64,000 bases of DNA from Pseudomonas tensinigenes. GTDB lineage: Bacteria; Pseudomonadota; Gammaproteobacteria; Pseudomonadales; Pseudomonadaceae. This document shows positions 51,298 to 59,035 of the stretch, piece by piece. The position numbers were made by a program, and so were the translations under genes. Below the pieces are notes generated by a model. It searched no databases. It was not told where the DNA came from and worked only from the letters and a program-made list of their open reading frames with translations. Each line of letters opens with the position of its first letter. Within the stretch, counting starts at the first letter, position 1. The stretch covers positions 3,837,501 to 3,901,500 of the forward strand of contig NZ_CP077089.1 in NCBI RefSeq assembly GCF_014268445.2, written 5' to 3'.

Positions 51298-51496
51298 GCC
51301 TCCAAAACGTTCAGTAGCAGGATCACCCCGCTATGAAAGGGGGCGTAAGGTCTCCGGTATTCCTCTAAAAAACACTCAAGCGATCCCCCGCGACGGTTAT
51401 AAATCTGCGGTCATGGGGATGGTTTTCTGATCGCCCAACCTTCGAAAAATCAGCGTCTATACTGCCTCCACGCGACGAATAGCAAGGGATTAGGCA

Positions 51497-52642
51497 ATGT
51501 TAAACACAAACATTTCTGCAAGGGCGCTATCCGGTGGTTTGCTCGATGTGTTGATTCGCGCCGGATTGATCACGGTACTGGTGCTGTTCTGCTTTCAGAT
51601 CTTTGAACCCTTCCTCAATCTGATGCTTTGGGCAGTGATCCTGGCGATCACCCTGTACCCACTGCACACCCTGCTTAAGCGCAAATTGGGCAATAAAGAT
51701 GGCCGCGCCGCGACGCTGATCGTCGTGGTCGCCCTGGCCTTGCTGATGGTGCCGATTTATCTGCTGGGCACCTCAATCACTGAATCGGTCGAAGGCTCCT
51801 TGGCAATTCTCAAGTCCGACACCGTGACCATTCCACTGCCCAACGAAAAAATTGCCACCCTGCCGCTCATTGGCGAACGGCTCTATGCCTTCTGGTTGCA
51901 GTCGGCGACCGACATGAGCAGCGTGGTGATGAAGTTGATGCCGTACATCAAAACAATCGGCTTGACCTTGCTGGGCAAGATGGCTGGAGTTGGCGTGGGC
52001 TTTCTGTTGTTTATCGGTGCCCTGATCATCGCCGGTGTGCTGATGGCCTACGGCGACAACGGCGAACGCAGCGCCATCGCCATCGCCACCCGTCTTTCCG
52101 GCCCGGAGCGCGGCCGACGCATTGCGACACTGTGCACCGCGACCATTCGCGCGGTCGCCCAGGGCGTGGTGGGTATCGCCTTTATCCAGATGCTGCTGGT
52201 GGGCGTCGGCTTCGTGCTTATGGGGGTGCCCGGTGCCGGGCTGCTCGCCATGGTTGCGCTGTTGATGGGGATCATGCAGTTGCCGGTAATCCTCGTGACG
52301 GTGCCGGTAATCGCCTATGTCTTCGCCACTGACGGCACCACGCTCGGTACCGTCGTTTTTTGCATTTACAGCCTGATCGCCGGCATGTCCGACAACGTCC
52401 TCAAGCCATTGATGCTCGGCCGCGGCGTCGACGTGCCGATGCCGGTGATTTTGATCGGTGCGCTGGGCGGTATGGTCAGCGGCGGGTTTATCGGTCTGTT
52501 CATTGGGCCGGTGATGCTGGCGGTCGCCTATCAACTGTTTTGGCAGTGGATCGACGACCAGCCGCACATCGAGGTTCTGGATGAACTATTGAGCGTTGAG
52601 CCACCGCAACGTGGGTCAGCGAACGAGCTCCCGCCGGTCTGA
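51497..52642 (+). CDS. AI-2E family transporter
   Basis: A 381-residue inner-membrane protein with about eight helices, matching the AI-2E (TqsA/PerM) family. It has an N-terminal FEPFLNLMLWAVILAITLYPLHTLL helix pair, a central periplasmic segment, and C-terminal LMGIMQLPVIL..GGMVSGGFIGLFIGPVMLAVAYQLF. ATG 51497 follows AGGGATTAGG. It is followed 5 bases later by the DUF2955-like gene and then a channel gene, so the three form an operon. Substrates of the family are mostly unknown. Confidence 0.88.
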   Translation: MLNTNISARALSGGLLDVLIRAGLITVLVLFCFQIFEPFLNLMLWAVILAITLYPLHTLLKRKLGNKDGRAATLIVVVALALLMVPIYLLGTSITESVEGSLAILKSDTVTIPLPNEKIATLPLIGERLYAFWLQSATDMSSVVMKLMPYIKTIGLTLLGKMAGVGVGFLLFIGALIIAGVLMAYGDNGERSAIAIATRLSGPERGRRIATLCTATIRAVAQGVVGIAFIQMLLVGVGFVLMGVPGAGLLAMVALLMGIMQLPVILVTVPVIAYVFATDGTTLGTVVFCIYSLIAGMSDNVLKPLMLGRGVDVPMPVILIGALGGMVSGGFIGLFIGPVMLAVAYQLFWQWIDDQPHIEVLDELLSVEPPQRGSANELPPV

Positions 52643-52647
52643 GGCGC

Positions 52648-53508
52648 ATGCGCTTGAAGGCATGTCCTGCCCGCATGAGCCGGTTACTGCTGTGTGCCGC
52701 CGTGGGCCTGAGTGGCTGCGTGCGTCTGGGCCTGTTTCTGGTGTTCCGCTATGGCATGCGAGGCTGCAGCGCGCTGGTCGCGACCTTCATGGTGGTCGGC
52801 TTGACGATGATCAGCGCGGCCGGCGCCACCGACTTCGATCTGGCCCTGCAGGTGGTGGTCTCGTTGGTCAAAGGCATGCTGCTGGCGCTCACGGCGGTGT
52901 CGATCAGCCACTGGCTGTTCCCGGATCCCATCGATACACGACCACCCGCCCCCGCACCGACCCTGTCGGCAGATGAGGTCAACTGGCTGGCGTTGCGCGC
53001 CGCGCTGGTGGTGATGCCTGCCTTCCTGTTGGCGCTGATCGATCCGGCCAGCTACATGCCGATCACCATGAAGTCGGTCAACCTCGGCCAACAGAGCACC
53101 GTTACCAGCGCGCGATCTGCCGGGCGGGAACTGCTCGGCTCAACCCTGCTCGGCGGCCTGCTGGCGATTATCTTCTGGTTCGCCCTGGGCCTGTTCGTCA
53201 ATCTGTGGATGTTCTTCCTGTGGATGCTGCTGTTCGGGCTGCTACTGGCCCGAAAACTCTATGGGCTGAGCCCTGGCCGCTACACGCCAGATTTCTGGCT
53301 CAACAGCCTGATGACCATGATCATTCTGCTCGGCCAGTCGGTGCAGGACAGCGCCGCCGGCAAGGATGTCTATACCGCCTTCACGATCCGCATGGGGCTG
53401 TTCATTCTGGTCACGCTGTATGCCTGTGCGATGGTTTATCTGCTTGATAATCGCCGGCAACGTCGCAACGCCTCTAACCCAACCTCTACAGAGGATCGCA
53501 CATGCTGA
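52648..53508 (+). CDS. DUF2955/FUSC-like membrane protein, probably N-terminally shortened
   Basis: A 286-residue protein with hydrophobic segments typical of DUF2955 (GLFLVFRYGMRG, VVGLTMISAAGATDF, LTAVSISHWLFPDP, LLGSTLLGGLLAIIFWF, NLWMFFLWMLLFGLLLARKLY). Full-length relatives I recall have additional helices before the LFRYG segment. Here that part is replaced by ~28 residues (MRLKACPARMSRLLLCAAVG..) immediately after the AI-2E stop. GAGG precedes ATG 52648. It overlaps the next gene by 7 bases. Possibly an aromatic-acid efflux component that has lost its 5' end. Confidence 0.75.
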   Translation: MRLKACPARMSRLLLCAAVGLSGCVRLGLFLVFRYGMRGCSALVATFMVVGLTMISAAGATDFDLALQVVVSLVKGMLLALTAVSISHWLFPDPIDTRPPAPAPTLSADEVNWLALRAALVVMPAFLLALIDPASYMPITMKSVNLGQQSTVTSARSAGRELLGSTLLGGLLAIIFWFALGLFVNLWMFFLWMLLFGLLLARKLYGLSPGRYTPDFWLNSLMTMIILLGQSVQDSAAGKDVYTAFTIRMGLFILVTLYACAMVYLLDNRRQRRNASNPTSTEDRTC

Positions 53509-53948
53509 TCAATTTCCTCGTGGGTCTGCCGGTGATCGTGCTCTGCGTGGTTTTGCAGGCGGTGTTCCTGGCCCTGTGTGCGCGGCGTTATGCGTCGCAG
53601 CAGCGCAAGATGAAGGCGTGCCACTCCAAGACAGATGACGTGCGTTTGTTGTCGATGGTCATGGTGGTGATGCTCATCGGCAACTATGTGCAAATGGCCC
53701 TGTGGGCCTTGCTGTTCCTGCTGCTAGGCGAGTTCAAAGACTTCACCAGCGCGCTGTATTTTTCCGGCGTGACCTTCTCCACGTTGGGCTATGGCGATGT
53801 GGTTCTGAGCCCGCAATGGCGCTTGCTCAGCCCGCTGGAGGCGGCTAATGGCATTCTTATGTTCGGTGTTTCTACGGCAATCATGACCGCTGCCGTCATG
53901 GACATCATCAAACAGAACGCGATTGGCGAACAGGAGCGTTCGCGTTGA
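53502..53948 (+). CDS. Potassium-channel-like two-helix protein
   Basis: A 148-residue ion channel module with three or four hydrophobic helices. A pore loop holds the K+ selectivity filter TLGYGD in SGVTFSTLGYGDVVLSP, preceded by ALLFLLLGEFKDFTSALYF and followed by the inner helix NGILMFGVSTAIMTAAVMDII. No ligand-binding RCK domain. The ATG overlaps the DUF2955-like gene by 7 bases (operon). Confidence 0.88.
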   Translation: MLINFLVGLPVIVLCVVLQAVFLALCARRYASQQRKMKACHSKTDDVRLLSMVMVVMLIGNYVQMALWALLFLLLGEFKDFTSALYFSGVTFSTLGYGDVVLSPQWRLLSPLEAANGILMFGVSTAIMTAAVMDIIKQNAIGEQERSR

Positions 53949-53983
53949 AACATTGCGGCTTAGGCCGCGGCTTTCTTTGATGA

Positions 53984-54040
53984 AGTCGACAATCCGCTTA
54001 TGGCCGAAAGCGGACATTCACGACGATCCGCTTCTGGCCA
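53984..54040. repeat. TCCGCTTNTGGCCNAAA repeat
   Basis: ATCCGCTTATGGCCGAAAGCGGACATTCACGACG is followed by a second half-copy ATCCGCTTCTGGCCAAAA. The related TCTGCTTTCGGCCAGAAGC occurs at 49022-49041 and 50882-50900. This is a common intergenic element with an internal GGCC hairpin. Confidence 0.55.
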
Positions 54041-54098
54041 AAAACAGTCGAAAGCATTCATCGAATGTCACGATTGTGGCTACCTTTGACAAGATCAA

Positions 54099-54686
54099 AT
54101 GACCAAGCGCAATGAGAAAAACCCAATGCAGCACGAAGCACAGCTAAAAACCCTGCTCACTCAGGATCCTGTAAGGATGAAAATCCTGCGCATAGCTCGC
54201 GAGCTGAACTTGCCGGACTGCTGGATTGGCGCCGGCTTCGTGCGCAGCCTGGTGTGAGATCACCTGCATCAGCGCCAGTCTTCAGCGCTGCGCGCAGATA
54301 TCGATATCATCTGGTTCGACCCGGCACGTGCCAGTGCGCAAACCGATTCGGCACTGGCAGGCACACTATCGAGCCTCTGTAGCGAATTGAACTGGTCTGT
54401 AAAAAATCAGGCTCGAATGCACTTGCGCAACGCCGATGCTCCCTATCGCTCCGCTGCCGATGCAATGACCTATTGGCCCGAAACCGCAACCGCCGTCGCT
54501 GTCAGACTTGATCATCACGATGAGATAGAGGTTTTGGCGCCGTTCGGGCTGGAAGATCTGTTCTCGCTGGTGGTGCGGCCAACAGAGCGATTCAGAATCG
54601 AAAAACATGCCATGTTTCTGGACCGCATTCGAGCCAAAGCGTGGCGTGAGACTTGGCCCGACTTGATATTTGTCACGGAGCGGTGA
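54099..54686 (+). pseudogene. Nucleotidyltransferase-family gene with premature stop
   Basis: The frame reads MTKRNEKNPMQHEAQLKTLL..LPDCWIGAGFVRSLV, then TGA at 54255-54257, then DHLHQRQSSALRADIDIIWFDPARA.. to TGA 54684-54686, with no frameshift. Relatives have VW at the interrupted position (VRNxVWDHLH), so a TGG-to-TGA change explains it. The downstream part retains the DIDIIWFD acidic pair and EIEVLAPFGLEDLFSL. Both ATG 54099 and 54126 are possible starts. Codon use after the stop remains gene-like, so the lesion is recent, or it is a sequencing error. Confidence 0.88.
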
Positions 54687-54786
54687 GTTCACACTCTCGC
54701 CGGTTCTTGCCAGGTACGGCCATTCGCAGACAGCAACTTCTAAGGCTATGATCGCAACATTCCAGCCTTTCCCGAACCCAGCCCCA

Positions 54787-55254
54787 ATGCCCACCTCAAA
54801 AACCCGCCCTACCCCCGCCCCGCTCCTCAATCCCGGCGAATCCGTCGTCCTCTTCGATGGCGTCTGCAAACTCTGCAACGGCTGGGCACGTTTCCTTATC
54901 CGCCACGACCACCAACGTCGCGTGCGTCTGGCCGCCGTGCAATCGCCCGAGGGTCAGGAGCTTCTGGCATGGGCCGGCCACCCCATCGACCAATTCGACA
55001 CCATGGCCGTCATCCGCGACCACCATTACTGGGAACGTTCCGACGCTTTCTTCGAGGTCATCAGCCAATTACCCGCCCGCTGGCAACCGTTGCAGTTGCT
55101 GCGCGTTTTCCCCCGCAGCCTGCGCGACTGGGCCTACGACCGTATCGCGCTAAACCGCTATCGCCTGTTCGGCAAATACGACACTTGCCTACTCCCCACT
55201 CCAGATCACGAACAACGCTTCCTGAAAGCCGCAGCACCTACACCAGAAAGCTGA
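54787..55254 (+). CDS. DCC-family thiol-disulfide oxidoreductase (DUF393)
   Basis: A 155-residue protein. The diagnostic DxxCxxC is in VVLFDGVCKLCNGWARFLIRHD at about residues 22-43, followed by RVRLAAVQSPEG and a C-terminal FPRSLRDWAYDRIALNRYRLFGKYDTC. An upstream ATG 54748 is in frame with AAGG, and ATG 54787 (MPTSK) is more in keeping with the family length. Its last 17 bases overlap the convergent DUF2269 gene. Confidence 0.85.
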   Translation: MPTSKTRPTPAPLLNPGESVVLFDGVCKLCNGWARFLIRHDHQRRVRLAAVQSPEGQELLAWAGHPIDQFDTMAVIRDHHYWERSDAFFEVISQLPARWQPLQLLRVFPRSLRDWAYDRIALNRYRLFGKYDTCLLPTPDHEQRFLKAAAPTPES

Positions 55255-55729
55255 ACAACTGCACCGGCGTCATCTTCGTGGACATCATCAGCACGATGAC
55301 AAACATTCCGGCAAAACCCATCACGCCCATCCAGAACCATTTCCGGTACACGGCTTGATACTGCTCATCCAGCGCCGCGCCCACTTCGTTCGCACTCGCC
55401 GCCATCACGCACAGGCGTTTCTGCAACAGCAGCACCGGCAACCACAGCGAGCCGACGCAGAAAAAGATGATCAACGAGGTCAGCACCCACTCGGTGCTCA
55501 TGCTCAGCCCCGACAGGCGCATCAGCAGATAACCGGTGATGATCTGCACGAAACCGGCCGGCGTGGTGATCCACGTGTCGAAGCCGACGACCATGCGCGC
55601 GACGTGGGCGATCACTTGCGGGTTGCGCGTGCGGCTGGCGGCGATCAGGTAGAGGTAGGAGCCCATGCCGAAACCGAACAGAAAAATCGCGGCGATGATG
55701 TGCAGGTACTTCAGGCACAGGTAGAGCAT
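55238..55729 (-). CDS. DUF2269 membrane protein
   Basis: A 163-residue four-helix inner-membrane protein. YLHIIAAIFLFGFGMGSYLYLIAA starts the DUF2269 pattern, then TTPAGFVQIITGYLLMR and WLPVLLLQKRLCVMA. The ATG lies one base after the stop of the saccharopine-dehydrogenase-like gene upstream, so it is the second gene of that operon. It is often found beside such oxidoreductases, but the role is unknown. Confidence 0.82.
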   Translation of the reverse strand: MLYLCLKYLHIIAAIFLFGFGMGSYLYLIAASRTRNPQVIAHVARMVVGFDTWITTPAGFVQIITGYLLMRLSGLSMSTEWVLTSLIIFFCVGSLWLPVLLLQKRLCVMAASANEVGAALDEQYQAVYRKWFWMGVMGFAGMFVIVLMMSTKMTPVQLFSFLV

Positions 55730-55730
55730 G

Positions 55731-56858
55731 TCAGCGCTGCCCGTCCGAGAAGTTCACGATTAGGCTCAGGTTGGCCGGGTCGTTGATCGCGGCCATGTAT
55801 TCGGCGACGCTGATTTCGCCCACGCACGGTCGGGCGCCGGCGGCCGGTACGTAGCCCGAAGCCATTTTTGTCGCCAGGGCCACGGCGGCGCAGCTGGGGA
55901 TTTCCGGGCCTTTGTCGTTCAGGGCGGTGAGTTGCGCGGTCATCGACAGCGGTTTGCCGTCAACGCCGAGGCCTTGAACGTCGATGTACATCGCGCTTTT
56001 GCCATCGCCGAAACGCTCGAAGCGCAGGCCCAGTCGATGCAGTCTGCCGGCCCACAGGGCATGGTCGCGAACAAGTCCGACTTTCAGTGCCTGCGCCAGC
56101 AAGCCGTTGGCGATGCCGCCGAGTTTGAGCCCGGCGCCGGCCTTGAACTTCAGGGTCTGCGCGCCATAACGGCTGGCGAAGATGTCCATGTCCGGGACAT
56201 CAACGTTAGCCAGCAGCCTGGTACCCATCTGCGGCATTTTGCGCAAGGTCAGATCGAGCCAGCCGGATACTTCATGCACCTTGCCGTTTTTGAGTTGCTT
56301 GATCGGTTTGCCGGCATAGGCGAGTACGCCTTCGATGGTCGACAGCCCCGGCATTTTCGCCGATGAGGAAATGCCGTGTTCGATCGAGTCGATGCGGGAA
56401 AAGCGCTGGCGCTGTTCATCGATGATTGCCGACGACAGCGTCGGCACCGAACTGCAACCGCTGAGGATCGCCACGCCAGCCTGTTTCGCCCGCGCATCAA
56501 GCACGTCGATGCCATTGACGAACGTGCGGCAGTCGGCCAGATCGCAGTAGTTCACGCCCGCGTCGATGCAGCTCTCGGCGACGGCATAGGATTGCCCCTG
56601 AAACGGCCCGCCGGTGTGGACGACCAACTGAATGTTCAGCGCTCTCAATGCGGATTTGAACTCGCCGCCCATGGCGTCGCCGCACCAGCCAGCGCAGACG
56701 TTGGCTGAATGACGGTTGAGCTCATCGAGTTTATTTTGCAACTTGCGCGGATCGCGCCCCGAAAGCACCAACTCCACATCCGCCATCAACGCCAGATGCC
56801 GGCACACGATGCTGCCGAAATTTCCGTAACCACCGACCACCATCACCCTGAACGGCAT
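55731..56858 (-). CDS. Saccharopine dehydrogenase-family protein
   Basis: A 375-residue protein with a Rossmann N-terminus (VMVVGGYGNFGSIVCRHLAL..LVLSGRDPRKLQ), then VVHTGGPFQGQSYAVAESCIDAGVNYCDLADCRTFVNGI, the family's second cofactor-proximal motif, and a mixed C-terminal domain. It is related in fold, but not closely in sequence, to the gene at 47091. ATG 56858 follows AGGGAAG. It is co-transcribed with the DUF2269 gene. Substrate unknown. Confidence 0.87.
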   Translation of the reverse strand: MPFRVMVVGGYGNFGSIVCRHLALMADVELVLSGRDPRKLQNKLDELNRHSANVCAGWCGDAMGGEFKSALRALNIQLVVHTGGPFQGQSYAVAESCIDAGVNYCDLADCRTFVNGIDVLDARAKQAGVAILSGCSSVPTLSSAIIDEQRQRFSRIDSIEHGISSSAKMPGLSTIEGVLAYAGKPIKQLKNGKVHEVSGWLDLTLRKMPQMGTRLLANVDVPDMDIFASRYGAQTLKFKAGAGLKLGGIANGLLAQALKVGLVRDHALWAGRLHRLGLRFERFGDGKSAMYIDVQGLGVDGKPLSMTAQLTALNDKGPEIPSCAAVALATKMASGYVPAAGARPCVGEISVAEYMAAINDPANLSLIVNFSDGQR

Positions 56859-57128
56859 GCAATTCTTCCCTAAGTCATTCCATCACACAGGCGTGCAGGA
56901 TATAGGGCTGAACGTCAGCAAGCCATTCAGATCCGTTGCTCGCCACCCATTTGCGCTACTACCGGGTACGCAGCGGAGAAACGCGCGGTTCCGGTTTTGG
57001 AGCTTGATCCATCCATCACACACATTGATCTGCAGCAATATCGGTAAGCCGCTGCCGTCGTAATCTGTCTTTGCTGAAATCAGCCGTGCTGTGCGCACGT
57101 CACAGGCCTGTGGCCAAGGTGGCGACAA

Positions 57129-58715
57129 ATGAATAAAAAACGCATCGTCTGGGGGAGCATTCTCCTGGGGCTTCCGTGTGTCTTGCTGCCAGTGATTCTG
57201 ATGGGCTACCTCGCCTGGATGCTCAATCTGGCGTCTGCTCAGCAGCGTCTGGAAACCCTTGCTGCCGTGGCCTCCAGCCGCGCCAACGGCACGTTCAATG
57301 AAGCCGCCGGAGCACTGAAAGCCATCGCCGGGTCCGAGCTGGCACCGTGCACGCCTGAGAGCATCGATGAGATGCGCCTGCTGACCATCAACACGTTAAC
57401 GGTGAAGTCCGTCGGCTATGTCGAGCAAGAAATCTACGCATGCGGTTCATGGGGCTTAGTCGGCCAACACGTGACACCATGGCGCGAGGACTTCACCACC
57501 GCCGACGGTGTGCGCATATCTCTCGATGTGCAGTCGCGCATCGTCCCTGCCAAACCGATGATGGCGCTGCAATACGCGGCCTTCAATGTGCTGGTCGACC
57601 CCGCGCAATTTCTCCATGTGATGCTGGACGAAGACCTGCACCTGGCAGTCGGCACCGCTGCCGGGGATCTGGTCGGCGTCTCACGCCCGGGCGCCGAACA
57701 TTTTTTGACACGCGTGCATTCCGGCCCCACCTCGGGTCTGCAGGACGGTTACCTCTACACCCTCGTGCACAGCGGCGATTGGGTCGCCATCGCAGCTCTG
57801 TCGCGCCGGGATCTGCTGCAAGGCCTGATCCGCATGGAGATGTTGCTGCTGCCGATCGGCGGGTTGCTGGCCGGCATCCTGGCGCTGCTGATCATCAGGC
57901 GCACCCGTCAATGCCTGTCGCCGCTGGCCGAACTGCAGCAAGCCGTGCGCAATCGTGAGTTCGTCGTTCATTACCAGCCGATCATGGATTTGAGCGAAGG
58001 GACATGCATCGGCGCCGAGGCACTGGTGCGCTGGCAACGTCCGGACGGCAGGCTGGTGCGACCCGACGCGTTCATTCCGATGGCTGAACACAGCGGCCTG
58101 ATCCTGCCAATCACCGATCAAGTGATCGAGTGTGTGATGCGCGATCTCGGCCCGCTGCTGGTCGAACAGCGCGATTTGCACGTGGCAATCAATCTGGCCG
58201 CCGAGGACGTTTGCAGTGGCCGTTTTCTGCCCAAGCTGGAAGCTGCGTTGAGCCAGACCGGCGTGCGTGCGCATCAAATCTGGCTGGAAGCCACCGAACG
58301 CGGTTTTGTCGAAATCGACTCGGCCCGCAACACCGTCAATCAAGCCCGCGCACTGGGTTATCTGGCCGCCATCGACGATTTCGGCACCGGTTTCTCCAGC
58401 CTTCAACACTTGCAGCAATTGCCGCTGGATGTACTGAAGATCGACAAGTCGTTCGTCGACACCATCGACAAGGCCCCTGACGCCGGTTCGGTGATCAACC
58501 ACATCATCGAAATGGCCAAGAGCATGCGCCTGCAGATTGTCGCCGAAGGCATCGAAACCCCGGCGCAGCTGGATTACCTGCGCGATCACGGTGTGCATTT
58601 CGGTCAGGGCTGGTTGTTTGCCAAACCGATGCCGGCCGAAGAGTTTCAGCGGTTCTATCAAGAGCAGGCGAGCGTTGTGATCGATCATGATGCGCAGGAG
58701 CCCGTGCTCCAGTAG
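57129..58715 (+). CDS. CSS-motif EAL phosphodiesterase
   Basis: A 528-residue c-di-GMP phosphodiesterase. One helix (~8-33) is followed by a periplasmic CSS-type domain (~35-240) with Cys residues at APCTPES and YACGSWG that could form the redox-sensitive pair of this family, then a second helix (~243-262) and the EAL domain. EAL is in IGAEALVRWQRPDG, the metal/loop-6 region in AAIDDFGTGFSSLQHLQQLPLDVLKIDKSFV, and AEGIETPAQLDYL and a GxLF-type end are intact. The CSS here reads CGS. No GGDEF domain. ATG 57129 follows AAGGTGG. It is divergent from the saccharopine-dehydrogenase-like gene. Confidence 0.92.
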   Translation: MNKKRIVWGSILLGLPCVLLPVILMGYLAWMLNLASAQQRLETLAAVASSRANGTFNEAAGALKAIAGSELAPCTPESIDEMRLLTINTLTVKSVGYVEQEIYACGSWGLVGQHVTPWREDFTTADGVRISLDVQSRIVPAKPMMALQYAAFNVLVDPAQFLHVMLDEDLHLAVGTAAGDLVGVSRPGAEHFLTRVHSGPTSGLQDGYLYTLVHSGDWVAIAALSRRDLLQGLIRMEMLLLPIGGLLAGILALLIIRRTRQCLSPLAELQQAVRNREFVVHYQPIMDLSEGTCIGAEALVRWQRPDGRLVRPDAFIPMAEHSGLILPITDQVIECVMRDLGPLLVEQRDLHVAINLAAEDVCSGRFLPKLEAALSQTGVRAHQIWLEATERGFVEIDSARNTVNQARALGYLAAIDDFGTGFSSLQHLQQLPLDVLKIDKSFVDTIDKAPDAGSVINHIIEMAKSMRLQIVAEGIETPAQLDYLRDHGVHFGQGWLFAKPMPAEEFQRFYQEQASVVIDHDAQEPVLQ

Positions 58716-58735
58716 GTGTAAGGTTCCCTGCCACC

Positions 58736-58888
58736 CTACCGTTTGGACAAACGAAACACCGTCATCGGCCATTGCACCCGCGGCGTGCCGTCATTGAACA
58801 GACCGACGCGATCCATTTGCGCAGCGGGCAGCCAGAGTGTGCCGTCGCGATCAAGAAACGGCGCATCGACCCAATGCAAGCTGCGCAC
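58736..58888 (-). pseudogene. C-terminal remnant of a Yellow/royal-jelly-like (L-dopachrome tautomerase-related) gene
   Basis: One minus-strand frame reads VRSLHWVDAPFLDRDGTLWL..QMDRVGLFNDG..VQWPMTVFRLSKR and ends at TAG 58736-58738. This looks like the C-terminus of a bacterial royal-jelly-type protein. No N-terminal part exists: upstream of ~58890 a different frame runs from ATG 58983 (MSFGTLVEFGVTPVKVARAP..). The 58716-59035 interval therefore seems to be a composite of gene remnants. Confidence 0.55.
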
Positions 58889-59035
58889 CCGGCCAGCACG
58901 GCTGCAAGCATCAGCCCATACAACGGGGCGCGTGCGACTTTTACAGGCGTGACGCCGAATTCGACCAATGTACCGAACGACATGGATCTGCCTCTGATGT
59001 GGGTTGATGAAAGAAGCGACACACGACGTGTAGGC

